In this document: positions 7,178 through 14,571 of the stretch, piece by piece
Layout of the letters: each line of letters begins with the position of its first letter
How positions within the stretch are numbered: the stretch's first letter is position 1
Source of the DNA: an uncultured Saprospiraceae bacterium
GTDB taxonomy: Bacteria; Bacteroidota; Bacteroidia; Chitinophagales; Saprospiraceae
Reading direction: 5' to 3'
NCBI GenBank assembly: GCA_937952155.1
Contig: CALFYH010000144.1
Coordinates: 1-17,693 of the forward strand
Length of the DNA stretch: 17,693 nucleotides
Position numbers and translations under genes: made by a program
The notes under the pieces: generated by a model
Databases searched by the model: none
The model's input: only the letters and a program-made list of their open reading frames with translations
Told to the model about the DNA's origin: nothing

Positions 7178-8611
7178 TTAAATGTAAGTTTTTGCTTGTA
7201 ATCTTTCTGCAAATTTCAACAACGTCTTTTCGTCCTTACGATTACCCATTATCTGAATTCCAAACGGCATTTTTTCATTATTATTGTCTATCGGTACCGA
7301 AATAGCTGGAATCCCAGCCAGATTTGCCAAAACTGTATAGATGTCTGCCATATAGGATTCTAAAGGATCTTTTGCACTTTCGTGAATAGGCCAAGCTACC
7401 TTGGGCGTAGTGGGCATGATTATAAAGTCGTATTCAGCAAAAATTGCATCCATTCTCTCACAAATTAATCTCCTTACTTGCTGAGCCTTGGTAAAGTAAG
7501 CATCATAGTATGCTTCGCTCAGTACATACGTGCCCAACATGATTCGTTTTTTCACTTCAGTCCCAAATCCTTCGGTACGAGACTTTACATACATATCACT
7601 AAGAGTCTTGGCGTCAGGCGATCTATATCCATACCGCACACCATCATATCTGCTTAGATTGGAAGATGCTTCGGCTGTAGTCAATATATAATAACAAGGA
7701 ACCAAAGCTTCCAATAAATCAAAACTTACTGCTTCTACAATTGCGCCAGAATTTTTTAAGTTTTCTAATTCCTTTTTAGTAGCTGCCTTGATTTCTGAGT
7801 CTAAAGCATCACTTTCTATAGTTTCTGTAAAATAAGCGATTTTAATAGTTTCTGGCAAAGCTTTATTTTGGGAAGGAAACAAATCCTGAGTCATCATCGT
7901 AGCATCATATTCGTCTGCAATAGAAATGACTTCCATTATCTTGGATATGTCATCGATGTTTTTCGCTATAATGCCTGCCTGATCGAAGGAAGATGCGTAT
8001 GCCACTAATCCATATCTGGATACCATACCATAACTAGGCTTAAATCCATACACACCACACATCGAAGCTGGTTGCCGTACAGAGCCACCCGTATCTGTGC
8101 CTATAGCGGCCAAACACATATCCATCTGCACGGAGACTGCCGCTCCACCACTCGATCCACCAGACACCCGATCCATATCGGCACCGTTTTTTACGGGACC
8201 ATAATAACTGTTGGTATTGGCTGATCCCATACCGAATTCATCACAATTGGTTCGGCCTATGATGATTGCATCTTCGGCCAACAATGCAGCGATACATGTT
8301 GCATCAAACTGACTTACAAATCCTTCTAATATTTTGGATCCAGCGCTAATTTTATGTTCTTTTTGTACGATAAGATCCTTTACAGATATGAAACAACCGA
8401 AAAGTCGTCCCAAAGCCGTGGGATTTTGTTTTATCTTAATATCCAATGCCTTAGCTGCCTGTATTGCTTCGTCAGCATACACTTCTACAAAGGCATTAAG
8501 GTGTTTGAAGTTTTCTATATTTGCCAAATATGAATGGACCATTTGTTCGCAAGTGATGCTAGCATGTAGCAATTCTTGCTGGATTTGTGATAGTGATTTA
8601 TTTCGTATCAT
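7178..8611 (-). CDS. gatA: Asp/Glu-tRNA amidotransferase subunit A
   Basis: Amidase subunit of GatCAB, which releases ammonia from glutamine and supplies it to GatB for converting Glu-tRNA(Gln) (and sometimes Asp-tRNA(Asn)) to the amidated form. The 477-aa protein has the amidase-signature Ser-cisSer-Lys triad: K78 in SVKD, cis-Ser S153 in SGGSSGGAA and nucleophile S177 in TGGSVRQPA; GRTNCDEFGMG and FKPSYGMVSRYG are further GatA hallmarks. Length and C-terminus are normal. An ATG at 8611 is preceded in frame by a GTG at 8614, and an AGGAG lies directly before them; the ATG was chosen but the difference is one residue. Its start overlaps the end of the upstream small exported-protein gene by 14 bases, so it is likely co-transcribed from the hisS promoter. 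gatB and gatC are not in the window. Confidence 0.96.
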   Translation of the reverse strand: MIRNKSLSQIQQELLHASITCEQMVHSYLANIENFKHLNAFVEVYADEAIQAAKALDIKIKQNPTALGRLFGCFISVKDLIVQKEHKISAGSKILEGFVSQFDATCIAALLAEDAIIIGRTNCDEFGMGSANTNSYYGPVKNGADMDRVSGGSSGGAAVSVQMDMCLAAIGTDTGGSVRQPASMCGVYGFKPSYGMVSRYGLVAYASSFDQAGIIAKNIDDISKIMEVISIADEYDATMMTQDLFPSQNKALPETIKIAYFTETIESDALDSEIKAATKKELENLKNSGAIVEAVSFDLLEALVPCYYILTTAEASSNLSRYDGVRYGYRSPDAKTLSDMYVKSRTEGFGTEVKKRIMLGTYVLSEAYYDAYFTKAQQVRRLICERMDAIFAEYDFIIMPTTPKVAWPIHESAKDPLESYMADIYTVLANLAGIPAISVPIDNNNEKMPFGIQIMGNRKDEKTLLKFAERLQAKTYI

Positions 8612-9260
8612 CACTCCTAAATTTGTTAAACCCTATTCCTAAATAAAAATTTATTCTATTAAAATAAAAAGGCGGTGGTAAATTTGGGTTATCTAATAAT
8701 ACCTTTTTTTCATAATTAGAATTTGTACTTTCTAAATATTCCCACCCAGCTTCCACAATAATTAACCTTAAACCTATATTTAAATATAATTCTTTATTTA
8801 AAGAATGTATGTATTCTGTTTTGAAATGCAGGGCTCCAAATAAATTTTTTGCCATAAATCTATTTAATGAATCAATATTGGGTCTTGAATTTGTTTTACA
8901 ATACTCAGCACTATATGATGTTCCACAAAAAAGGCCACTTCTTTCAAACTTAAATAATCTTCTAGTTTTGGTATAATCAAAACCAAAAGATTTATACTTA
9001 TGAAGATAGTCCAAGTGCATAGTTTGTGTTTGCTTATAGTTGAAATGGAATAAGCGACGCTTTATGCCATTTTGCTTTCCAATGCCAAAGTCAATAAAAA
9101 GCGGACCATTATATTTAGTACTTTTGTAACTATATAACTCATCTTTAAAATATCCAAGACTTCCTTCATAGACCCTATTGTAGCTACTATCCTTTTGGCA
9201 GTAGGAATTTAACCAAAAAAAACAAAAGAATAACAAGATAAGAAAGTTAAAATTCTTCAT
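8598..9260 (-). CDS. Exported protein of unknown function, possibly beta-barrel-like
   Basis: No family was recognised. The 220-aa product begins with a clear signal peptide: MKNF, a hydrophobic stretch (about 4-18), then NSYCQ with cleavage probably near residue 22. The mature part is rich in aromatic and basic residues with alternating patterns suggestive of beta strands (for example LYLNIGLRLIIVEAGW and the near-terminal FYFNRINFYLGIGF), as in small outer-membrane proteins; this is inference from composition. A proline cluster NPNLPPPFYF lies near the C-terminus. The reading frame is supported by tight packing: its ATG overlaps the hisS end by 14 bases and its stop overlaps the gatA start by 14 bases. 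The cysteine near the cleavage site could be read as a poor lipobox, but the preceding residues (N-S-Y) do not fit well. Confidence 0.75.
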   Translation of the reverse strand: MKNFNFLILLFFCFFWLNSYCQKDSSYNRVYEGSLGYFKDELYSYKSTKYNGPLFIDFGIGKQNGIKRRLFHFNYKQTQTMHLDYLHKYKSFGFDYTKTRRLFKFERSGLFCGTSYSAEYCKTNSRPNIDSLNRFMAKNLFGALHFKTEYIHSLNKELYLNIGLRLIIVEAGWEYLESTNSNYEKKVLLDNPNLPPPFYFNRINFYLGIGFNKFRSDDTK

Positions 9261-10617
9261 TCTTTATGAAATAATTAGATAATTCTGTCACACTTACATC
9301 TTTCTGTTCTCCTGTGACCATATTCTTAAGACTTACTTTGCCTTCCTGCCTTTCTGTCTCTCCGATGATCGCTACAAAAGGCACATTTCGAGCATTGGCA
9401 TAAGACATTTGTTTTTTCATTTTGGTTGGCTCAGGGTAGAGATCACAAGCTATTCCAGCCTGTCTTAATGCCGAAACTTGCGTGAATGCATACCGATGAC
9501 TCTCTTCGTCCAAAGCCACAAACAATACTTCGATATCTTTTTGTACATCTGCAGGGAAAAGATTGAGCTCCTCCATGACGTCATAAATACGCTCTGCACC
9601 AAATGAAACGCCTACACCTGACACGCCATTCAGTCCAAAAACGCCTGTGAGATTATCATATCTACCGCCGCCGCCTATGCTTCCCATACTAAATCCTGGA
9701 TAAGCCGAAGTATCCACTTTGACCTCGAAGATACATCCCGTATAATAATTGAGTCCACGCGCGAGACTGATATCAAATGCAAGTTCAGGAACACTTCCAT
9801 TGAGATATCGTAAAACAACTTCTATTTCTTCTATACCATTTGTTCCCTCTTCCAATCCTGTGAAAGCTTGTTTGAGTTTTTCGAGGCTTGGAGTTTCTAA
9901 TAATGATAATACCTTTTCAGCTTGATTTGCCGATATGTTTCGCGCTTCCATTTCTTTGATGACACCATCTTTACCGATCTTGTCCAACTTATCAATTGCA
10001 ATGGTCATTTCCATAAATTTGTCTGCAATACCAGCTGCTTCCGCAAGCCCAAAAAGGATTTTCCGATTATTGATCAAGATTTTCACTTTCATACCCAATT
10101 TCTTGAACACTTCAGCATATATCTGAACCAATTCCGCTTCATACATCAGTGAATCAGAGCCTACAACATCTACATCACACTGATAAAACTCCTGATATCT
10201 ACCACGTTGAGGTCGATCAGCACGCCATACCTGTTGTATTTGATATCTTTTGAAAGGCAATGAAATTTCATTTTGGTTCATGACTACAAATCTTGCAAAA
10301 GGCACGGTAAGATCATATCTCAAGCCTCTTTTTGATATTTGTGGTATCACTTTGTTTGATTCTTTATTTGCAAGGTTTTCAGCATTTACATCAGCGAGAA
10401 AATCACCATTATTTAGCACCTTAAAAAGCAACCTATCGCCTTCTTCGCCATACTTTCCAGTAAGCGTAGAGAGATTTTCCATTGTAGGTGTTTCTATAGG
10501 TAGGTACCCATAAGTCTTAAATACTGATTCTATAGTTTGGAATATATATTTACGTTTGATGACTTGATTTGGCAAGAAATCTCTTGTACCTTTTGGAACT
10601 GATGGTTTGGCTGACAT
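9247..10617 (-). CDS. hisS: Histidyl-tRNA synthetase
   Basis: Class II aminoacyl-tRNA synthetase charging tRNA(His); cytoplasmic. From the ATG at 10617 the protein is 456 aa, normal for the family. It shows the N-terminal PKGTRDFLP (8-16), RYDLTVPFARF (100-110), motif 2 VWRADRPQRGRYQEFYQCD (130-148), the histidine-binding ARGLNYYTG (286-294), GGGGRYDNL (315-323) and motif 3 GVGVSFGAERI (334-344). The anticodon-binding domain covers about 362-456. A GTG at 10662 would add 15 residues, but it falls at or before the predicted transcription start and the family normally starts close to the PKGTRD block, so the ATG was preferred. It overlaps the downstream exported-protein gene by 14 bases. Confidence 0.96.
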   Translation of the reverse strand: MSAKPSVPKGTRDFLPNQVIKRKYIFQTIESVFKTYGYLPIETPTMENLSTLTGKYGEEGDRLLFKVLNNGDFLADVNAENLANKESNKVIPQISKRGLRYDLTVPFARFVVMNQNEISLPFKRYQIQQVWRADRPQRGRYQEFYQCDVDVVGSDSLMYEAELVQIYAEVFKKLGMKVKILINNRKILFGLAEAAGIADKFMEMTIAIDKLDKIGKDGVIKEMEARNISANQAEKVLSLLETPSLEKLKQAFTGLEEGTNGIEEIEVVLRYLNGSVPELAFDISLARGLNYYTGCIFEVKVDTSAYPGFSMGSIGGGGRYDNLTGVFGLNGVSGVGVSFGAERIYDVMEELNLFPADVQKDIEVLFVALDEESHRYAFTQVSALRQAGIACDLYPEPTKMKKQMSYANARNVPFVAIIGETERQEGKVSLKNMVTGEQKDVSVTELSNYFIKNEEF

Positions 10618-10663
10618 ACGTTTATGAAAAATTATAGATGTTGTCTTTGAATGAAGTTGCACG

Positions 10664-10671
10664 CAAAGATA
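10664..10671 (-). promoter_or_regulatory. hisS promoter -7 box, TATCTTTG
   Basis: An exact TAnnTTTG match on the - strand. A start near 10657-10659 would give a leader of about 40 bases to the ATG at 10617 and is expected to drive hisS, the small exported-protein gene and gatA. A -33 TTG at the usual spacing is not evident. Confidence 0.5.
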
Positions 10672-10754
10672 CTACTTCTACATAAATGGAAGGATTGAGG
10701 TAGCGTAATAATTACAAACAAAAGGATTAAGGCAAGGAAGTTTCCATTTTAAAT

Positions 10755-10820
10755 TTGTGCATATTGAATTTATATTTTGTGTAGATTGAATTTAATATTT
10801 GTGTAAATTGAATATTTATT
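10755..10820 (+). repeat. Direct-repeat cluster A, three 22-bp units
   Basis: Three head-to-tail copies of a core TTGTGyAnATTGAAT begin at 10755, 10777 and 10799, exactly 22 bp apart. The remaining 7 bases of each unit are A/T only and vary. The first unit is identical over all 22 bases to the third unit of cluster B (10999-11020). Two helical turns per unit would place bound proteins on one face of the DNA. Confidence 0.85.
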
Positions 10821-10954
10821 TGATTAAAATTTAGTTTATTACATTGATATACAAATGGTTAAATCATATTTTAAGAAGTATTTATTTTAATTGTACATAT
10901 TTATTTTTACATCTTAGATCAGCGTGTTAATTCTACCCATTCAGACAACAATAT

Positions 10955-11042
10955 TTGTGTATATTGCAAATAATTTATGTGTATATTGAATTTTTTAATT
11001 GTGCATATTGAATTTATATTTTGTGTAAATTGAATATATTTG
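10955..11042 (+). repeat. Direct-repeat cluster B, four 22-bp units
   Basis: Four copies of the same core begin at 10955, 10977, 10999 and 11021, again exactly 22 bp apart. The first ends TTGCAA rather than TTGAAT and the second begins ATG rather than TTG. The last unit runs directly into the ATPase -7 box, and its opening TTG (11021-11023) lies 19 bases before that box, so it doubles as the likely -33 element. This placement suggests a regulatory array for the downstream gene. Confidence 0.85.
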
Positions 11043-11050
11043 TATCTTTG
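11043..11050 (+). promoter_or_regulatory. ATPase gene promoter -7 box, TATCTTTG
   Basis: An exact TAnnTTTG match, with a TTG at 11021-11023 separated by 19 bases, gives the best complete Bacteroidota-type promoter in the window. The expected start, near 11056, leaves a leader of about 14 bases before the ATG at 11070. The -33 element is part of the last 22-bp repeat. Confidence 0.65.
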
Positions 11051-11069
11051 TCGTTGATAATCTGTTATT

Positions 11070-12221
11070 ATGCTTCATCGAAATATAGTAGATAAAATAA
11101 GACATGAACTGTTGGGTTATCCGATCATAGCTTTGACAGGCCCAAGACAATCAGGGAAAACAAGGCTATTGCGTACTCATTTCCCAGAATATACCTATTT
11201 ATCGCTAGAAGACCCTGATCTCAAAGAGTTTGCTACACGCGACACCAAAGGATTTTTGCAAAAATATAATGACAAGATTATATTTGATGAAGTCCAAAAT
11301 GTACCAGTTTTATTTTCATATCTTCAAGGTATCGTGGATCTCAACCAAGTGATGGGACAATTCATCCTTTCAGGGTCACAAAATTTCCAGTTGTTAGAAA
11401 ATATCACACAGAGTCTTGCGGGTAGAGTGTCCATCTTTAGATTGTTTCCTCCTGACATAAGTGAAATGAAAGCAGCACATTGGATGCCTGATAATTTACC
11501 CGAAGTGATAACCAAAGGGTTTTATCCAGCCATATACGACAGGAACCTGAATCCCGATAGATATTACTTCAACTATCTAACCACATACATAAAACGAGAC
11601 ATCAGTCAGTTGGTCAATATACAAAATGATAGGCTCTTTAATACTTTTCTGAAATTGTGTGCGCGTAGAGCTGGAAATATTTTAAATCTGAGCGAATTGG
11701 CCAAGGATGCATCGATCAGCCATACTACAGCGAGATCTTGGATATCATTATTGGAGACAAGTTTTATAATATATCTATTGCCGCCTTATTATAATAACTA
11801 CAACAAACGACTCATCAAAAGTCCAAAACTATACTTTTATGATACAGGTTTACTCAGCTACTTATCTGGAGTTCGAAATGGGGACATCTCACCTATTTCT
11901 CCGATTTGGGGACAATTATTTGAGAATATGGTAGTTTCCGATTTGGTCAAACAAAACTATCATCACAACACCTTGAAAGAGTTTTATTATTGGCGAGACT
12001 CACATGGACATGAGATAGATCTTTTGAGTGAGGAAAACGACCAACTAAAAACATACGAAATCAAAGCTAGTACAACTTTGAGAAGCAATATGTTCGAAGG
12101 TTTAGAGTACTTCAGGAAAATATCTGGCGTCCACGATCTATCTCAAAATTTGATTTATGGCGGCCCAGAATCCCAAACAAGAAATGATAGCCAAGTAATC
12201 CCGTGGCGGGATATCAGTTGA
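11070..12221 (+). CDS. AAA ATPase with DUF4143 domain
   Basis: A 383-aa member of the widespread AAA_14/DUF4143 ATPase group, whose biological role is not established. The N-terminal ATPase has Walker A GPRQSGKT (24-31), Walker B IIFDEVQ (70-76), and a sensor-like SGSQN (101-105) followed by SLAGRV (115-120). The DUF4143 part covers about 175-340, with a winged-helix-like LSELAKDASISHTTARSW (207-224) and KLYFYDTGLL (253-262). The end contains YYWRDSHGHEIDLL and YEIKAS (E315, D317, E330, K332), a spacing reminiscent of the PD-(D/E)xK nuclease fold often noted in this group. It stands alone, preceded by a short leader and a repeat array, and is convergent with the toxin-antitoxin pair with 32 bp between. 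It probably belongs to the accessory gene pool. Confidence 0.88.
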   Translation: MLHRNIVDKIRHELLGYPIIALTGPRQSGKTRLLRTHFPEYTYLSLEDPDLKEFATRDTKGFLQKYNDKIIFDEVQNVPVLFSYLQGIVDLNQVMGQFILSGSQNFQLLENITQSLAGRVSIFRLFPPDISEMKAAHWMPDNLPEVITKGFYPAIYDRNLNPDRYYFNYLTTYIKRDISQLVNIQNDRLFNTFLKLCARRAGNILNLSELAKDASISHTTARSWISLLETSFIIYLLPPYYNNYNKRLIKSPKLYFYDTGLLSYLSGVRNGDISPISPIWGQLFENMVVSDLVKQNYHHNTLKEFYYWRDSHGHEIDLLSEENDQLKTYEIKASTTLRSNMFEGLEYFRKISGVHDLSQNLIYGGPESQTRNDSQVIPWRDIS

Positions 12222-12253
12222 CATTAAAACTACTTGATTTAGAAAGATATAAG

Positions 12254-12517
12254 TTATAAATTGTAATGTCCCTTCAAAGACATAATGTAAACTACTTTGT
12301 CTTTTACTAGATATAGAATCCGATGCTCTTTTGTAATTCTTCTAGACCAAATACCCTTATGATCACTTTTCAAAAGTTCAGGTTTTCCTAAGCCTTCAAA
12401 TGGATGATCCAAAATGTCCTTTAGCAATTTATTTATTCGGTTAATTATAACTTTGTTATTAATTTTTTTCCAATATACTAAATCAGAAATGGCTTCAGAA
12501 GTAAATTCTAACTCCAC
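12254..12517 (-). CDS. yoeB: YoeB/Txe-family toxin, ribosome-dependent mRNase
   Basis: An 87-aa toxin of the RelE superfamily, YoeB branch; family members bind the ribosomal A site and cut mRNA when free of antitoxin. Alignment by eye with E. coli YoeB shows PFEGLGKPELLK (39-50), GIWSRRITKEHRILY (55-69) and the C-terminal GHY. The catalytic residues E46, R65 and H83 of E. coli correspond to E47, R66 and H84 here, all present. It starts at a GTG overlapping the antitoxin stop by 10 bases, the usual antitoxin-first coupled arrangement. The intact active site indicates a functional toxin. Confidence 0.93.
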   Translation of the reverse strand: MELEFTSEAISDLVYWKKINNKVIINRINKLLKDILDHPFEGLGKPELLKSDHKGIWSRRITKEHRILYLVKDKVVYIMSLKGHYNL

Positions 12518-12705
12518 AAATCTTCAAGCTTTATTTTCTGGCAACTTCCATCATTTATTTCCTTAATACCACGATTTATTTTCTCTACCATTTCTGGATT
12601 GATTTCTTGATCATTTGCAGATGTAAAATTAATGTCCATTGCTTTGAGTAATTGTTTGATAACCTTGGTTTTCTTTTTATTAGCCTTAAAGATGATGGTT
12701 TCCAT
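12508..12705 (-). CDS. Antitoxin partner of the YoeB toxin
   Basis: A 65-aa protein starting METIIFKANKKKTKVIKQLLKAMD and ending IKLEDLWS (a type common among Bacteroidota antitoxins that precede YoeB/RelE toxins, some annotated DUF2683). The N-terminus is short and basic, which would suit DNA binding and autoregulation; the acidic middle and C-terminal part would wrap the toxin. An ATG at 12705 was chosen over an upstream in-frame start at 12726, which lies near the predicted transcription start. Family assignment of the antitoxin rests mainly on its position and overlap with the toxin. Confidence 0.82.
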   Translation of the reverse strand: METIIFKANKKKTKVIKQLLKAMDINFTSANDQEINPEMVEKINRGIKEINDGSCQKIKLEDLWS

Positions 12706-12728
12706 GGAAAATAATATGATTAACAATA

Positions 12729-12736
12729 CAAATATA
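12729..12736 (-). promoter_or_regulatory. Toxin-antitoxin promoter -7 box, TATATTTG
   Basis: A TAnnTTTG match directly abuts the aspS stop codon. The expected start near 12722 gives a leader of about 17 bases to the antitoxin ATG, so any -33 contacts lie within the 3' end of aspS. The nearest TTG, at 12761-12763, is 24 bases upstream, wider than usual. Confidence 0.45.
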
Positions 12737-14506
12737 TTACATTTTCTCCACTTTCACTTCCAAACAAAGTTCTTTTAACTGGACATCGTGGATTGCTGAT
12801 GGTGCGTCTATCATCATGTCTCGACCTTGATTATTCTTAGGGAAAGCAATGAAGTCTCTTATCGACGACTGACCATTCATCACAGCACACAACCTATCAA
12901 ATCCAAATGCCAATCCTCCGTGTGGTGGCGCACCATATTCAAATGCTCCAAGTAAAAATCCAAATTGTGCTTCGGCTTCTTCTTTGGTAAACCCAAGAAG
13001 ATCAAAGTTTTTGGATTGTAATGCTCTATCGTGAATTCTTATAGATCCACCACCGATTTCTGCACCATTGATGACCAAGTCATAGGCATCAGCTTTGAGA
13101 CTCTTCATGGTCTCGTGGTCACCATTGAGCATTCGTGGAATATCTGCTTTCTTAGGAGATGTAAACGGATGATGCATAGCATGGAATCTGCCAGCCTCTT
13201 CATCCCACTCAAGCAATGGAAAATCTAATACCCATAATGGTTTGAAATCACCAGCTTTGATAAGTCCCAGTTTTTTGCCTAGTTCGAGCCTAAGTTCGTT
13301 GAGTTGCTTTCTTGTTTTCTCGGCTTCACCACTCAACACAAAAATGACATCACCTTTTTCGGCACCAAATTTTTCGGCCCATTGTTTTAATTCTTCATCG
13401 CTATAAAATTTGCCTACAGTGGACTTGATGCTGCCATCTTCCTGATACTTCACATATACCAATCCTTTAGCACCGATTTGTGGCCTTTGGAGCCATTCCG
13501 TAAGGTCCTTCATGTCTTTGTTGCTATAAGACTCAGCTATGCCTTTTGCACAAATACCTACAACCAATTCTGCATCATCAAATACACCGAATCCTTTACC
13601 TTTGGCAAATTCATTCATCTCTACAAATTGCATTCCGAACCTAAGATCGGGTTTGTCTGAGCCATAAAGGCGCATAGCATCGTCATACGACATACGCGGG
13701 AAATCACCCAAATCTATATTTAATGTCTGTAAAAACAAATGTCTGGCTAGTCCCTCAAAAGTATTTAGGATATCTTCTATGTGTACGAATGACATTTCGC
13801 AGTCTATCTGTGTAAATTCTGGTTGGCGATCTGCTCTAAGGTCTTCGTCTCTAAAACATTTTACAATCTGGAAATACTTGTCAATACCTGCTACCATCAG
13901 GATTTGCTTGAAGGTCTGTGGCGACTGTGGTAATGCATAAAATTGCCCTTGATTGAGTCGACTCGGCACCACAAAATCTCTAGCTCCTTCAGGTGTACTC
14001 TTAATCAAAAATGGCGTCTCTACTTCTATAAATCCTTGTGAATCAAGATACTTTCTTGTTTCGATGGCTAGTTTAGACCTAAAAATAATATTGTTTTGTA
14101 CAGGTGTACGTCTGATATCTAAGTATCTGTATTTCATCCTGAGATCATCGCCTCCGTCTGTATCGTCTTCTATAGTAAATGGTGGCGTTTTTGACTCATT
14201 CAAGATCACCAATTCCGTTACTTCTATTTCTATATCTCCTGTCGATCTATTAGCGTTTTTACTAGAACGTTCACGTACGATTCCCGATGCTTGGACGACA
14301 AATTCTCTACCCAATTTTCTGGCCCGTGTACACAAGTCTGCATTTTCGTCCATATTAAATACCAACTGTGTGACGCCGTATCTATCTCTGATATCTACAA
14401 AAGTAAGACCACCAAGATCTCTACCTTTTTGTACCCAACCTGAAATAGTGACTTTTTCGCCTACATTGGTTATCCTCAAAGCTCCGCAATCATGACTTCT
14501 GTACAT
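12737..14506 (-). CDS. aspS: Aspartyl-tRNA synthetase, bacterial type
   Basis: Class II synthetase of 589 aa, the usual bacterial length including the GAD insertion. The N-terminal OB-fold anticodon domain (about 1-110) contains GWVQKGRDLGGLTFVDIRDR. Catalytic blocks are PFLIKSTPEGARDFVVPSR (165-183), motif 2 CFRDEDLRADRQPEFTQID (217-235), the GAD domain (about 285-425), HHPFTSP (445-451), NGAEIGGGSIRIHD (480-493) and motif 3 GLAFGFDRL (531-539). Leu31 in KGRDLGG, rather than the His seen in non-discriminating enzymes, suggests it charges tRNA(Asp) only, so Asn-tRNA is probably made another way; this is an inference from one residue. The ATG at 14506 follows a TAnnTTTG box by 29 bases. Confidence 0.97.
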   Translation of the reverse strand: MYRSHDCGALRITNVGEKVTISGWVQKGRDLGGLTFVDIRDRYGVTQLVFNMDENADLCTRARKLGREFVVQASGIVRERSSKNANRSTGDIEIEVTELVILNESKTPPFTIEDDTDGGDDLRMKYRYLDIRRTPVQNNIIFRSKLAIETRKYLDSQGFIEVETPFLIKSTPEGARDFVVPSRLNQGQFYALPQSPQTFKQILMVAGIDKYFQIVKCFRDEDLRADRQPEFTQIDCEMSFVHIEDILNTFEGLARHLFLQTLNIDLGDFPRMSYDDAMRLYGSDKPDLRFGMQFVEMNEFAKGKGFGVFDDAELVVGICAKGIAESYSNKDMKDLTEWLQRPQIGAKGLVYVKYQEDGSIKSTVGKFYSDEELKQWAEKFGAEKGDVIFVLSGEAEKTRKQLNELRLELGKKLGLIKAGDFKPLWVLDFPLLEWDEEAGRFHAMHHPFTSPKKADIPRMLNGDHETMKSLKADAYDLVINGAEIGGGSIRIHDRALQSKNFDLLGFTKEEAEAQFGFLLGAFEYGAPPHGGLAFGFDRLCAVMNGQSSIRDFIAFPKNNQGRDMMIDAPSAIHDVQLKELCLEVKVEKM

Positions 14507-14535
14507 AAACTATATGTTTTAATTAAATTTGGGTG

Positions 14536-14543
14536 CAAAGCTA
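14536..14543 (-). promoter_or_regulatory. aspS promoter -7 box, TAGCTTTG
   Basis: A TAnnTTTG match on the - strand in the 65-bp gap between the large surface-protein gene and aspS. It predicts a leader of about 25 bases. No well-spaced -33 TTG is visible, so confidence is moderate. Confidence 0.45.
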
Positions 14544-14571
14544 CGAATATCAACGGAAAATATAAAGCGTA

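Larger units (their letters stand above)
10663..11069. other. Intergenic control region hisS / DUF4143 ATPase gene
   Basis: This 407-bp, strongly AT-rich gap separates divergent genes. It contains the hisS -7 box at one end, the ATPase -7 box at the other, and seven copies of a 22-bp-period direct repeat in two clusters. Between the clusters (10821-10954) only a degenerate repeat-like stretch, TTGTACATATTTATT at 10891-10905, was seen. No coding frame or RNA gene is apparent. Confidence 0.7.

Noticed and set aside
7021..7212. 63-codon frame on the - strand at the end of gatA
   Set aside because: It overlaps gatA by 35 bases, has no recognisable domain or start signal, and has AT-driven composition typical of intergenic DNA.
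10618..10662. GTG at 10662 as the hisS start
   Set aside because: It lies at or ahead of the predicted transcription start and would add 15 residues not typical of HisRS before the PKGTRD block.
10755..11042. CRISPR array
   Set aside because: The units are head to tail at 22 bp with no unique spacers and no cas genes nearby; they fit a regulatory direct-repeat array instead.
13953..14495. 180-codon + strand frame opposite aspS
   Set aside because: It is antisense to strongly conserved aspS coding sequence and its product has no recognisable features.
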